Source: Ornithinimicrobium sediminis
Lineage (GTDB): Bacteria; Actinomycetota; Actinomycetes; Actinomycetales; Dermatophilaceae
DNA: 64,000 nt
Direction: 5' to 3'
Assembly (NCBI RefSeq): GCF_021272345.1
Contig: NZ_JAJSDQ010000003.1
Coordinates: forward strand, 62,001-126,000
Made by a program: the position numbers and the translations under genes
The notes under the pieces: model-generated
Databases searched by the model: none
What the model saw: the letters and a program-made list of their open reading frames with translations, nothing else
What the model was told of the DNA's origin: nothing
Shown here: positions 34,366-43,063 of the stretch, piece by piece
How positions within the stretch are numbered: position 1 is the first letter of the stretch
Layout of the letters: every line of letters starts with the position of its first letter

Positions 34366-35085
34366 ATGGACACGGGACCTGAGCTGTCGATCAGCCTGCT
34401 GCCCACGTGCGTGCTGTCCCGCGCCGGGGGCGAGGTGGTGGTGCCCCTGCGGGTCCAGCGGCTGCTGGCTCTGCTGGCTCTCTCCCACGACCGGCCGCTG
34501 ACGCGGGCCCACGTCGCCGGGTCGCTGTGGCCGGACACCACGTCGAGCCGGGCCTTCAGCAGCCTGCGGTCCACCCTGCGGGGCCTGCGCAGCCTCGACC
34601 CGCTCGTGCGGGTGGACGTCGAGAGCGTGCGCCTCTCCCCCGAGGTGCACGTCGACTGGGTGGAGGCCGTCGACCATGCCCGCAGGATCCTCGACGATGA
34701 CACCCGGGTGCCCGCCCTGCGGGCGGTGCAGCTGCTGCGCCGCGGGCTGCTCACCGACTGGTGCGAGGAGTGGCTGGACGCCGAGCAGCACTCCTTCCTG
34801 CAGCTGCGCGTCCACGCCCTGGAGACCCTCTGCCTGCAGCTGAGCCAGGACGGTCGCCATGCCCTCGCCGTCGAGGCGGGTCTGGCCGCCGTCGCCTGTG
34901 AGCCACTCCGGGAGAGTGCCCACCGCGCACTGATCCGTGCCCACCTCGCCGAGGGCAACCACTTCGACGCCATGGCGCAGTTCCGTCGCTTCGAGCGCGA
35001 CCTGCGCACCGAGCTCGGCCTGTCCCCCGGCCCGGGCGTGACCAGGCTGCTGCCGGGGTGCAGCCCCGTCACCGCGCCGAGCTAA
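34366..35085 (+). CDS. BTAD-domain (SARP/AfsR-like) transcriptional regulator
   Basis: A 239-residue protein. Residues about 5-80 form an OmpR/PhoB-type winged helix (LLPTCVLSRAGGEVVVPLRVQRLLALLALSHDRPLTRAHVAGSLWPDTTSSRAFSSLRSTLRGL in outline). Residues about 85-232 are a bacterial transcriptional activation domain (DWVEAVDHARRIL, AVQLLRRGLLTDWCEEW, ALIRAHLAEGNHFDAMAQFRRFERDLRTELGLSPGP). No ATPase or TPR extension, so it has the short SARP architecture. It is divergent from the metalloprotease operon, its likely target. ATG follows GGGGAGAG, and CATACT at 34339-34344 is a -10 candidate. Confidence 0.92.
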   Translation: MDTGPELSISLLPTCVLSRAGGEVVVPLRVQRLLALLALSHDRPLTRAHVAGSLWPDTTSSRAFSSLRSTLRGLRSLDPLVRVDVESVRLSPEVHVDWVEAVDHARRILDDDTRVPALRAVQLLRRGLLTDWCEEWLDAEQHSFLQLRVHALETLCLQLSQDGRHALAVEAGLAAVACEPLRESAHRALIRAHLAEGNHFDAMAQFRRFERDLRTELGLSPGPGVTRLLPGCSPVTAPS

Positions 35086-35129
35086 CATCCGCCAGGAAGG
35101 ACCCCGACCCGGAAGCAGGCGAGGCGCGC

Positions 35130-36071
35130 ATGGGCGACGCACCGGCACACCCCACACGTGCGCAGATCACCGAGGCCCGCAGGCTCGTCGCAGGTCACGT
35201 CCGCCGCACCCCGGTGCTGGACGTGACGCTCGACGACGGACGGCCGGTGACGCTCAAGCTGGAGCAGCTGCAGCACACCGGCTCGTTCAAGCCGCGGGGG
35301 GCGTTCCACTCCGTGCTGTCCGCGCCCCGACGGCCCGACCTGCTGGTGGCCGCCTCCGGTGGCAACCACGGCCTGGCGGTGGCCCACGTGGGCCGCAGCC
35401 TCGGCATCCCCGTGCAGGTCTTCGTGCCGGCGACCGCGCCGGCGGTGAAGGTGGCCCGGCTGCACGCGCTGGGGGCGCAGGTGCACCAGGTCGGCGAGCG
35501 GTATGCCGAGGCGCTCGAGGCGAGCGCAGCCGCCGCGGCGGCTCCCGGAGCCCTGGCCGTGCACGCCTACGACGGGCTGCCGACCGTCACCGGTCAGGGC
35601 ACCCTGGCCGCCGAGCTGGAGGAGCAGACCGATGCCGGCACGGTCCTGGTGGCCGTCGGCGGTGGTGGGCTCATCGGAGGCGTGGCGTCCTGGTGGGCAG
35701 GTCGCCGTCGCATCGTCGCGGTGGAGCCGCACGGGTGCCCGACGATGCACACGGCGCTGGCCGCCGGGTGGCCGGTCCCGACCGCCCCCTCGGGTCTGGC
35801 CGCCGACTCCCTGGGTGCCACGGTCGTCGGACAGGTCGGCCTCGCGGCGTGCCGGGCCGCCGAGGCCGTCTCCGTGCTCGTCGGTGACGACGACATCGCG
35901 CAGGCACGGCAGTGGCTGTGGCGCCACGTCCGCGTCGCCGCGGAGCCCGGGGGTGCGACGGCCCTGGCGGCCCTGCTCTCCGGGGCCCACCGCCCGGACG
36001 ACGCCGAGCGCGTCTGTGTCATCGTGTGCGGCGCCAACGCGAGCCCGGCCGACCTGACCGACGTCGACTGA
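35130..36071 (+). CDS. PLP-dependent threonine/serine dehydratase-like enzyme
   Basis: A 313-residue fold-type II PLP enzyme. The Schiff-base Lys is K54 in GSFKPRGA; SGGNHGLAVAH and VAVGGGGLIGG bind the substrate carboxylate and the PLP phosphate. It lacks an ACT domain, so it resembles the catabolic or racemase-like short dehydratases. The reaction is likely deamination of Thr/Ser or a related beta-elimination. The ATG at 35130 is the first Met before the conserved N-terminus; only a weak site precedes it. It lies 44 bp after the BTAD gene on the same strand. Confidence 0.87.
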   Translation: MGDAPAHPTRAQITEARRLVAGHVRRTPVLDVTLDDGRPVTLKLEQLQHTGSFKPRGAFHSVLSAPRRPDLLVAASGGNHGLAVAHVGRSLGIPVQVFVPATAPAVKVARLHALGAQVHQVGERYAEALEASAAAAAAPGALAVHAYDGLPTVTGQGTLAAELEEQTDAGTVLVAVGGGGLIGGVASWWAGRRRIVAVEPHGCPTMHTALAAGWPVPTAPSGLAADSLGATVVGQVGLAACRAAEAVSVLVGDDDIAQARQWLWRHVRVAAEPGGATALAALLSGAHRPDDAERVCVIVCGANASPADLTDVD

Positions 36072-36096
36072 GGCCGGCACACCGCATACTGCCCCC

Positions 36097-36609
36097 ATGA
36101 CGATCACCGACACGGACCTCAGGCACCTGCGCCGCTGCGTCGACCTCGCGCGCGAGGCCCTCGAGGACGGCGACGAGCCCTTCGGCTCGGTGCTGGTCGG
36201 TGCCGACGGCACGGTGCTGTGCGAGGACCGCAACCGGGTGAAGGACGGCGACCACACCCGGCACCCCGAGCTCGCCCTCGCCCGGTGGGCCGCCGCCCAC
36301 CTGTCCGAGGCCGACCGGGCCGCGGCGACGGTCTACACCTCCGGCGAGCACTGCCCCATGTGTGCCGCCGCCCACGGGTGGGTGGGGCTGGGCCGCATCG
36401 TCTTCGCGACCTCCACCGGGCAGCTCACGGCCTGGATGCACGACGCGGGCGTGCCGCCGGGTCGCGTGGCACCGCTGCCGGTCGCGGTGGTGGCACCGGG
36501 CGTGACCGCCGAGGGACCGGTCGAGACGTTCGCCGAGGAGGTCCGGTCGATGCATCGGGCCGCGTGGGAGCACGCACCTGTCGCAGCGGACCATCCGACC
36601 GACCCTTGA
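36097..36609 (+). CDS. Nucleoside/cytosine deaminase-family protein
   Basis: A 170-residue zinc-dependent deaminase of the TadA/guanine-deaminase group: EPFGSVLVGADG, zinc ligand and catalytic Glu in RHPELA (H56, E58), and GEHCPMCAAAHGW (C86, C89). The substrate could be guanine or another nucleobase; TadA itself is unlikely because the tRNA-binding C-terminus is absent. CATACT (36085-36090) ends 6 nt before the ATG, suggesting a leaderless transcript separate from the dehydratase gene. Confidence 0.88.
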   Translation: MTITDTDLRHLRRCVDLAREALEDGDEPFGSVLVGADGTVLCEDRNRVKDGDHTRHPELALARWAAAHLSEADRAAATVYTSGEHCPMCAAAHGWVGLGRIVFATSTGQLTAWMHDAGVPPGRVAPLPVAVVAPGVTAEGPVETFAEEVRSMHRAAWEHAPVAADHPTDP

Positions 36610-36630
36610 TGGGAGCCCCGGCCCTCGGTA

Positions 36631-36651
36631 ACGTGGCGGAGGTCACCACGT
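36631..36651. promoter_or_regulatory. Inverted repeat upstream of the FAD oxidase gene
   Basis: ACGTGG (36631-36636) and CCACGT (36646-36651) form a 6-bp inverted repeat with a 9-nt spacer, flanked by GGTAAC and a partial match GTAACC. It is about 150 bp upstream of the oxidase ATG, in an otherwise featureless 189-bp gap. A regulator site is possible. Confidence 0.3.
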
Positions 36652-36798
36652 CGCCGACGTAACCGTGGCGTCGGCGCACACCCGGGGCACTCCCGGCCAG
36701 GACGCGCCGCCCCCGGGGCACCGTCGACGTCGTGCAGACCGCCTGCGGCGACCCGCCGAAGCAGGGGCCTGCATGGCCCCGGAGCAGGAGCCGGACCC

Positions 36799-38217
36799 AT
36801 GACCACCCACCAGGGGACCCTGGAGGTCCCGGAGCTCGAGGACCTGCGAGCAGAGCTGAGCGGCGTCCTCCTCGAACCCGACGACCCGGACTACGACGAC
36901 GCCCGCCGCGTGTGGAACGGGATGGTCGACGTCAGTCCCCGCGCCCTCGTGCGGGCCTGGTCCACGGAGGACGTGGACCACGTCATCGACACCGTGCGCC
37001 GGACGGGCCTGCCGCTCGCCGTGCGCGGCGGCGGGCACAACATCGCCGGACACGGGACGGTCGAGGGCGGGATCGTGCTCGACATGAGCCCCCTGCGGGA
37101 CGTGTCCGTCGACCCCGACCGCCGCCTGGTCACCGTGGGTGCGGGAGCCACCCTCGCCGACGTCGACGCCGCGACAGCGCCGCACGGGCTGGCGGTGCCG
37201 GTGGGTGTCGTCGGAGGCACCGGCATCGCAGGGCTGACCCTGGGAGGTGGGGTCGGCTGGCTCACCCACAGCGACGGTCTCACCATCGACCACCTGGTCG
37301 CGGCAGAGCTGGTCACCGCCGAGGGAGAGCACCTCCACGTCGACGAGCAGACCCACCCGGACCTGCTCTGGGGGCTGCGCGGTGGGGGCGGCAACTTCGG
37401 TGTGGTGACCTCGTTCACCTTCCGAGCCCGCCCGCTGCGCTCTCCGGCGTACGTGGGCAACCTCGTCTACGCGCGTCCGCACTGGCGCAGCACCCTCCGG
37501 GCGGTCGACGCCTGGACCGCCACGCTTCCGGACGCGATGAACGTCATCGTGAGCTTCCTGGTGCCGCCTCCCCAGTTCGAGATGGGGGACGAGGCAGTCA
37601 TGATCGTGGCCTTCGCCTGGGCCTCGGACGACCACGACGAGGGCCGCGCGGTCGTCCGGGACCTGACGGACACGGCGCCACCGGACGACGAGGAGACCGG
37701 CCCGCTGCCGTGGACGCAGTGGCAGACGGCCCTGGACGAGGCCTTCCCGAAGGGCTCACGGGGCTACTGGAAGAACGCGTCCCTCTCCCGGCTGGACGAC
37801 GAGGTGCTCGAGGTGGTCGTCTCGTATGCCGAGCAGCTCACGTGGGTGGGGACCGGCATCGACCTGCACCACCTCGAGGGCGCCTTCGCCCGGGTGCCCG
37901 AGGACGCGACCGCGTTCCCCAACCGTTCTGCCAGGTTCTGGCTGAACATCTACGGGTTCTGGCAGGACCCGGAGGAGGACGAGCGGCTCAGCGACTTCGC
38001 CCGCCGCATGCACGCGGCCCTGGCGCCGTTCGCCGAGCAGGGTGAGTACGTGAACTTCCTCGGCGCCGAACGAGGCGCAGACGCGGACCAGCGTGCGCGT
38101 GCGTCCTACGGCGAGGCGACGTGGCGGCGGCTGGTGACGCTGAAGGACCAGTACGACCCGGACAACCTGTTCCGGGGCAACCAGAACATCACCCCCAGCC
38201 GCCCGGCCCGCTCCTGA
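36799..38217 (+). CDS. FAD-linked oxidase, BBE/6-hydroxynicotine-oxidase type
   Basis: A 472-residue oxidoreductase of the PCMH superfamily. The flavin-binding motif VRGGGHNIAGHGT carries H80, the usual covalent FAD attachment residue; GGTGIAGLTLGGGVGWLTHSDGLTIDHL and LRGGGGNFGVVTSF follow. The C-terminal BBE element reads YGEATWRRLVTLKDQYDPDNLFRGNQNI. Members oxidise sugars, alkaloids or phenolics with O2; the substrate is unknown. A CAGGAG site lies about 8 nt before the ATG. No signal peptide. Confidence 0.9.
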   Translation: MTTHQGTLEVPELEDLRAELSGVLLEPDDPDYDDARRVWNGMVDVSPRALVRAWSTEDVDHVIDTVRRTGLPLAVRGGGHNIAGHGTVEGGIVLDMSPLRDVSVDPDRRLVTVGAGATLADVDAATAPHGLAVPVGVVGGTGIAGLTLGGGVGWLTHSDGLTIDHLVAAELVTAEGEHLHVDEQTHPDLLWGLRGGGGNFGVVTSFTFRARPLRSPAYVGNLVYARPHWRSTLRAVDAWTATLPDAMNVIVSFLVPPPQFEMGDEAVMIVAFAWASDDHDEGRAVVRDLTDTAPPDDEETGPLPWTQWQTALDEAFPKGSRGYWKNASLSRLDDEVLEVVVSYAEQLTWVGTGIDLHHLEGAFARVPEDATAFPNRSARFWLNIYGFWQDPEEDERLSDFARRMHAALAPFAEQGEYVNFLGAERGADADQRARASYGEATWRRLVTLKDQYDPDNLFRGNQNITPSRPARS

Positions 38218-38250
38218 CCGTCCCCCGGTCGGCCCGTCACGTCGTGGGCG

Positions 38251-38994
38251 TCACGGCTCCACGGCGGCCGGCTTCTGCCCCCGACGCACCAGGTAGCTGC
38301 CGAGCCCGATGAGCAGCACGATGCCGAACAGCGCCCACAGCAGCGCAGCCGGGTCCTCCAGACCCGCGGCGCCGACCTGCACGTAGAGCGCGACGGCAGG
38401 CAGGATGCCCAGGGCGGTGCCGACGACGTAGGGGCGCAGCGGCACCCCGGTCGCCCCGGCCACGTAGTTGACCGCCATGAACGGGGCGACCGGCATCAGC
38501 CGGACCGCGAGGACAGGCCACACGCCGGTGCCCGAGAGCTGCTCCCACACCTGGCTGCGGTGCTGCCGGATCGTCGACTCGACCACGGGCAGCAGCGCGC
38601 TGCGCGCCAGCACCCATCCCAGCAACGCGCCGGCCATGGCCCCCGCCCACACCACCCCGACGCCCAGGACCCCTCCGAACACGGCACCGGCCAGCACCGT
38701 GAACAGGCCGAGCGGCACCGGCAGCAGGCTCAGCACGGCATACGTCGCGACGAACAGCACAGGCCCCCAGACCCCGGCACGGTCGACGGCGCCCCGCACC
38801 GCGTCGCCCTCGAGCCATCCGGCCTGCCAGGCCAGGCCGACGGCCAGGAGCAGCACCGCACCCACCGCGAGGTCGACCGCTACGCGACGCCTGCCCATCC
38901 GCTCACTCCTGGTGCTCCGCACGGCCGTGGTGGCCGGGTCGTCCTCCACGTAAGGCGCTGAGGAGAGCGGCGTGTTCCCGCCCTGCTCATCCAT
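38251..38994 (-). CDS. TVP38/TMEM64 (DedA-like) membrane protein
   Basis: A 247-residue protein with five or six helices and the VTT/SNARE-associated signature: FGGVLGVGVVWAGAMAGALLGWVLAR, VRLMPVAPFMAVNYVAGATGVPLRPYVVGTALGILP. Such proteins are related to lipid scramblases and transporters. Its ATG overlaps the end of the ABC ATPase gene by 8 bp, so it is the last gene of a five-gene operon. A second TVP38 protein starts the divergent operon at 43064, as in E. coli ydjX/ydjZ. Confidence 0.9.
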   Translation of the reverse strand: MDEQGGNTPLSSAPYVEDDPATTAVRSTRSERMGRRRVAVDLAVGAVLLLAVGLAWQAGWLEGDAVRGAVDRAGVWGPVLFVATYAVLSLLPVPLGLFTVLAGAVFGGVLGVGVVWAGAMAGALLGWVLARSALLPVVESTIRQHRSQVWEQLSGTGVWPVLAVRLMPVAPFMAVNYVAGATGVPLRPYVVGTALGILPAVALYVQVGAAGLEDPAALLWALFGIVLLIGLGSYLVRRGQKPAAVEP

Positions 38995-40072
38995 CGGCGG
39001 TCTCGGCCAGGCCGGCCGCCGGCGCTGCCGGCACGCACCAGGCGTCAGGAGCCACCACCAGCCCGACGCACTCCCCGATCCGGGTGGCGGTGCCGAGCGG
39101 GACCTCGGCCCGCACGACGGCGGTCGGCAGCCGGGGATGGCTCACGCTCACCTCGACGACCTGTCGCGCACCGACCCGGGTCGTGCCCACGACCGTGCCG
39201 ACCGCGGTCGCCGACGGGTCCGTCCCGTGGGTGATGCCCACGGTCTCCTGTCTCAGCAGCAGCGTGGCCGCCGGGGTCACGGTCGCCGCGCCGCACGGCA
39301 GCGTCCCCAGCGCGGACACATGCCCCGCCGGGGTCAGCACCCCGCCGATCTCGCTGAACCCGCCGACAACCCTGGCCACCGCCACCGAGGCGGGCGCCGA
39401 GTAGAGCTCCTCGACCGGCCCGACCTGTGCCAGGCGACCCTCCACCAGCACCGCGACCTCGTCGGCCAGCGCCGCCTCGGCCATGTCATGGGTGACCATG
39501 AGCAGCGTCGGCTCGAGCGCTGCCCGCACCTCGATAAGCAGCCGGTGCATGGCCGACCTCAGCTCGGTGTCGAGCGCGCTGAACGGCTCGTCGAGCAGCA
39601 GCACCTCCGGCTCGGCCGCCAGCGCCCGGGCCAGGGCCACCCGCTGCTCCTGGCCGCCGGAGAGGGCGCGGGTGCGCCGGGAGGCCAGCTCACCGAGGTG
39701 GACCAGCGTCAGGTAGCGTCGGGCCGCCTCCCGCGCCTCCCTTCGCGGACGCCCTGCGACACGGCCGGCGAACGCCACGTTGTCGAGCACGTCCAGGTGC
39801 GGGAAGAGGTGAGGCTTCTGGAACATCATCGTCATCCCGCGTCGCTCCGGGGGCAGGCCCAGCACGCTGCGGTCACCGACCCGCACGTCACCGGTGTCCG
39901 GGCGGGTCAGACCCGCGACGAGCCGCAGCAGGGTCGACTTGCCGGAGCCGGACGGGCCCACCACGGCCGTCATGCGTCCCTCGGCGAGGTCCAGCCCCAC
40001 GTCGGTCAGCACGGGCTGTGCCGAGTCCGGGTGGCGGTAGGAGAGGCCGCTGAGCCGCAGCGCGGAGGTCAT
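38987..40072 (-). CDS. YnjD-like ABC transporter ATPase
   Basis: A 361-residue ATPase: Walker A VGPSGSGKST, Q-loop MFQKPHLFPHLDV, signature LSGGQEQRVALARAL, Walker B VLLLDEPFSALD and switch VTHDMAEA. After about residue 235 there is a TOBE-like regulatory domain, as in spermidine/thiamine/iron importers. The ATG at 40072 overlaps the permease stop codon (ATGA). With two permeases and a lipoprotein it forms a complete importer. Confidence 0.9.
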   Translation of the reverse strand: MTSALRLSGLSYRHPDSAQPVLTDVGLDLAEGRMTAVVGPSGSGKSTLLRLVAGLTRPDTGDVRVGDRSVLGLPPERRGMTMMFQKPHLFPHLDVLDNVAFAGRVAGRPRREAREAARRYLTLVHLGELASRRTRALSGGQEQRVALARALAAEPEVLLLDEPFSALDTELRSAMHRLLIEVRAALEPTLLMVTHDMAEAALADEVAVLVEGRLAQVGPVEELYSAPASVAVARVVGGFSEIGGVLTPAGHVSALGTLPCGAATVTPAATLLLRQETVGITHGTDPSATAVGTVVGTTRVGARQVVEVSVSHPRLPTAVVRAEVPLGTATRIGECVGLVVAPDAWCVPAAPAAGLAETADG

Positions 40073-40857
40073 CGCCGGGTCCTGCTCGCCTCGAGTGACC
40101 GTGCCACCAGTGGTGCGGTGAGCACGGCGGCCACGAGGGGCACCACCATGAGCGTCGAGAGCACGGCCACGACCGGCTCGTTGCCCAGCCCGGAGGCCCC
40201 CGCCGCGACCAGCACCGGCGCGGTGACGAGCCGGCCCCCGCCGATGACGACCGTGACGACGTAGTCGCTCCACCCGACGAGGAAGGCCAGGGCTGCTGCT
40301 GCCAGCAGTGCCGGGGCCAGGACGGGCAGCGTCACGGTGCGCAGCGCCTGCGTGCCGGTGGCTCCCAGCATCCGCGCCTGGTCCTCCAGCTGCGGGTCGG
40401 TCACCGCGTAGGCCGACCGCAGCACGTAGGTCGTGTACGGCACGGCATACGCCACCAGCAGGCCGACCACCGCGACGAGGCCGGGGATGCCCAGGCGCAG
40501 GAGGAGGACGTCCAGCCCCATCGCGAGGGCGAAGGGCGGCAGGGCCACCGGGAGCAGCAGGAGCGCCGCGGACACCCCGTGCCACCGGCTGCGCCCCCAG
40601 GCCAGAGCCCGTCCGGCCAGGGCCCCCAGGGGAGTGGCGAGGGCAGCCACCGCCAGGCCCAGGGCCGCCGAGCGGCCCAGTGCGGGAAGCCCGCCCTCGG
40701 CCACCGCCTGCTGCCAGCCGGACCACCCCCACTGCGTCGGCAGCGCGGCACCGGCGGGCCACCGGTCCGCGACGCTCCACAGCCCCAGCGGCACCAGGGG
40801 CAGGGCGAACCAGAGCGCCAGCAGCACCACGGCGACGCGGCCGCCCAGCGCGCTCAC
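40069..40857 (-). CDS. ABC transporter permease (second half of a YnjC-like pair)
   Basis: A 262-residue binding-protein-dependent permease with six helices and the EAA loop LEDQARMLGATGTQALRTVTLPVLAP. The GTG at 40857 overlaps the preceding permease stop (GTGA). In E. coli YnjC the two permease units are fused in one polypeptide; here they are separate genes. Confidence 0.88.
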   Translation of the reverse strand: MSALGGRVAVVLLALWFALPLVPLGLWSVADRWPAGAALPTQWGWSGWQQAVAEGGLPALGRSAALGLAVAALATPLGALAGRALAWGRSRWHGVSAALLLLPVALPPFALAMGLDVLLLRLGIPGLVAVVGLLVAYAVPYTTYVLRSAYAVTDPQLEDQARMLGATGTQALRTVTLPVLAPALLAAAALAFLVGWSDYVVTVVIGGGRLVTAPVLVAAGASGLGNEPVVAVLSTLMVVPLVAAVLTAPLVARSLEASRTRR

Positions 40858-41729
40858 CGGCCGACCCCCCACCGTCGCAGCAAGGGCACCGCGAGGGCCG
40901 CGACTGCGAGGGCCACCGTGATGCCGACCAGGGCCGCTGCGGCGGCCTGCGGGCGCGCAGCGAGGTCGATGGAGGAGAAGAGTCGCTGGGCCAGCACGGG
41001 CAACGGCTCGGGGTAGGCGCGGCCGAGCAGCCAGGCCACCTCGTAGGAGCCGAACGCGTAGAGGAAGGCGATGCCCGCCGAGGCCAGCAGCGCCGGGGCA
41101 GCGAGCGGCACGGTCACGCGGAGCAGACGCTGCCGGGCATCGGCGCCGAGCACGGCGGCGACCTCCTGCAGGTCGGTCAGCCGGCGGCTCAGCGACGCGG
41201 TGACCACCAGGGCCACGAAGGCCGACTCCTTCCACGCGAGCTCCAGCACCACGGCGACCGGCCAGCCGCCGCCGACGAGCTCGGGCCAGGCCGTCGGCGC
41301 CACCCCCAGCCAGCGCGGCAGCAGCCCACCTCCGGAGAGCAGCAGCCCCACCGTCGCGGCACCGACGAGGTGGGGCACCGACAGCACCGTCGCGGTCAGG
41401 GCGCCCAGGCGACGGCGCACCCCGGCCGACCGCACGAGCAGCAGCGCGGTGGCCATCCCCACGGCCGCCGCCAGGAGCGTCGAGAGCGTTGCGATCACCA
41501 GCGACTCGCGCAGGCCCAGGAGCAGGTCGCCGCCGAGGGCCACGAACGCCGCCGCACCCGGCGTCGGAGCGCCGACGAGCGGCAGCAGGCCGAACGCCGT
41601 CATCAGCACCGAGACCGTGGCGGTCCCGGCCACGGCTCCGGTCACCACCACGGCGGGCAGCAGCAGGCGGGCTCCCCCGCGGGCGGGAGCACGGGGCACC
41701 TCGCCCTCCCCCGCAGGGGGTCCGGTCAC
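40854..41729 (-). CDS. ABC transporter permease (first half of a YnjC-like pair)
   Basis: A 291-residue permease with six helices; the EAA loop reads LQEVAAVLGADARQRLLRVTVPLAAP. The N-terminus is a short Gly/Arg-rich cytoplasmic stretch. The GTG at 41729 overlaps the stop of the substrate-binding-protein gene. Together with the downstream permease and ATPase it should form the membrane core of one importer. Confidence 0.87.
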   Translation of the reverse strand: MTGPPAGEGEVPRAPARGGARLLLPAVVVTGAVAGTATVSVLMTAFGLLPLVGAPTPGAAAFVALGGDLLLGLRESLVIATLSTLLAAAVGMATALLLVRSAGVRRRLGALTATVLSVPHLVGAATVGLLLSGGGLLPRWLGVAPTAWPELVGGGWPVAVVLELAWKESAFVALVVTASLSRRLTDLQEVAAVLGADARQRLLRVTVPLAAPALLASAGIAFLYAFGSYEVAWLLGRAYPEPLPVLAQRLFSSIDLAARPQAAAAALVGITVALAVAALAVPLLRRWGVGR

Positions 41730-42967
41730 GGGTCCGCCAGCACCGCACGGCGCCAGCCCTCGTCGAGCGCCGGCACCCAGGCCGAGGAGAGCTCCGGGGC
41801 CGCGCCCTCGGACAGCTCCTCGTAGGACGGGACGACGGGTGAGGCCGACAGCGCCTCGAGCAGCGCCCGGTCCTCGTCCTCCAGCCGCTCGAGGTCGAGC
41901 ACGGTGAACTGCCCCCACACCGACGGGTCGGCCTTCGCCGCCTGCTGCTCGGGCGACAGGGCCAGGTCGGCCACCACCATCGCGGCGGCCTGCGACCCCG
42001 AGGTCGTCGGGATGGCCAGGAAGCTCGCGTTGCCGATCGTGCCCTCCTCGAGGGGCAGCACCCGGGTGGTCTGCGGGTAGGTGCCGTCGGCGACGAGGTC
42101 GGTCAGCGTGGCCGGCCCGTAGGTCATCGTCATGTCCACCTCCCCGTCGGCGAAGAGCGTGTCCAGCGCCGTGACGTCGCGGGGGTAGGTGCGCCCCTCC
42201 CGCCACAGCGAGGGTGCCAGCCTCCCGAGCCGGTCCCACACCCGTGGGGCCAGCGTGTCGTACGCCTCCTGGTCGAACGCCGCGGGCACCTGCTCGTGAC
42301 CTTCCGACACGTCGTACAGGACGTGTCGCACGAACACCGAGCCGGTGAAGTCAGGCGGGGCCGGGTAGGTGAAGCGCCCCGGGTTGGCCTGCGCCCAGTC
42401 CAGGATGCCCGCGAGCGTGGTGGGCGGGTCGGTGACCCGGGCGCTGTCGTAGACGAAGGCGAACTGAGCCTTGTGCCAGGGTGACTCGCACCCGTCGACC
42501 GCGGTGCCGAAGTCCTCGGTGAGCAGCGGGTCGTCCGGGTCGGTGAGTTCCAGGTGCGGCAGCAGCGGCGTCCAGCCGCACAGCCAGGCGTCCGCCTGGC
42601 GGCCCGTGGCGAAGGTGTCGCCGTTGACCCACACCAGGTCCACCGCCCCGTCGTCGGTGCCGGCCTGCACCTCGGCGAGCACCCGGGTCAGCGCCTCGCG
42701 GGTGTCGGCCACGGGCACCCGCCGGAGCGTGACCCCCTGCTCGGCGGCGGCCGGGGCGAGCACGTCGTCGACGTAGGCGTTGCCCTGGTCGTCCCCGCCC
42801 CACATCCACAGCGAGACGGTCTGGCCCTGGGCCGCCTCCTGCACCTCCGTCCAGTCCGCGGGCAGGTCGTCGGGGGCGCCACCGGCCTGAGGCGCCGCGC
42901 ACCCGGCGAGCGCGAGCGCCAGGGCCGCGGACAAGGCGGCGACCCGGCGCGGCATACGGTGGGACAT
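41726..42967 (-). CDS. YnjB-like substrate-binding lipoprotein of an ABC importer
   Basis: A 413-residue protein with a lipoprotein signal (MSHRMPRRVAALSAALALAL, then AGC with C23 as the lipid-modified Cys). The mature start WTEVQEAAQGQTVSLWMWGGDDQGNAYVDD, the VTLRRVPVADTREALTRVLAE stretch and DLVWVNGDTFATGRQADAWLCGW match the YnjB family of extracytoplasmic binding proteins. Ligand unknown. GAGAGG precedes the ATG at 42967 by 6 nt. It leads the operon SBP, permease, permease, ATPase, TVP38, all with overlapping stop/start codons. Confidence 0.9.
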   Translation of the reverse strand: MSHRMPRRVAALSAALALALAGCAAPQAGGAPDDLPADWTEVQEAAQGQTVSLWMWGGDDQGNAYVDDVLAPAAAEQGVTLRRVPVADTREALTRVLAEVQAGTDDGAVDLVWVNGDTFATGRQADAWLCGWTPLLPHLELTDPDDPLLTEDFGTAVDGCESPWHKAQFAFVYDSARVTDPPTTLAGILDWAQANPGRFTYPAPPDFTGSVFVRHVLYDVSEGHEQVPAAFDQEAYDTLAPRVWDRLGRLAPSLWREGRTYPRDVTALDTLFADGEVDMTMTYGPATLTDLVADGTYPQTTRVLPLEEGTIGNASFLAIPTTSGSQAAAMVVADLALSPEQQAAKADPSVWGQFTVLDLERLEDEDRALLEALSASPVVPSYEELSEGAAPELSSAWVPALDEGWRRAVLADP

Positions 42968-42982
42968 GCTGGCCTCTCGCAG

Positions 42983-43043
42983 GTGACGGCGGTCACGTGA
43001 GGAACACACTGGGAGCACGGTGGCTTCCCGTGACAGCATGTCA
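42983..43043. promoter_or_regulatory. Two palindromes in the divergent ynjB-like/TVP38 promoter region
   Basis: GTGAC-GGCG-GTCAC (42983-42996) and TGACA-GCA-TGTCA (43031-43043) share the half-site TGAC and lie about 48 bp apart between the two divergent operons. They could be bound by one dimeric regulator acting on both. I could not recognise a clean ECF-type promoter here. Confidence 0.45.
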
Positions 43044-43063
43044 GCCTGACCTGGAGGAACATC

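Noticed and set aside
34366-35085. Secondary-metabolite biosynthetic cluster next to the SARP-like regulator
   Set aside because: No polyketide, peptide-synthetase, terpene or RiPP enzymes are nearby; the divergent metalloprotease operon is the only plausible target.
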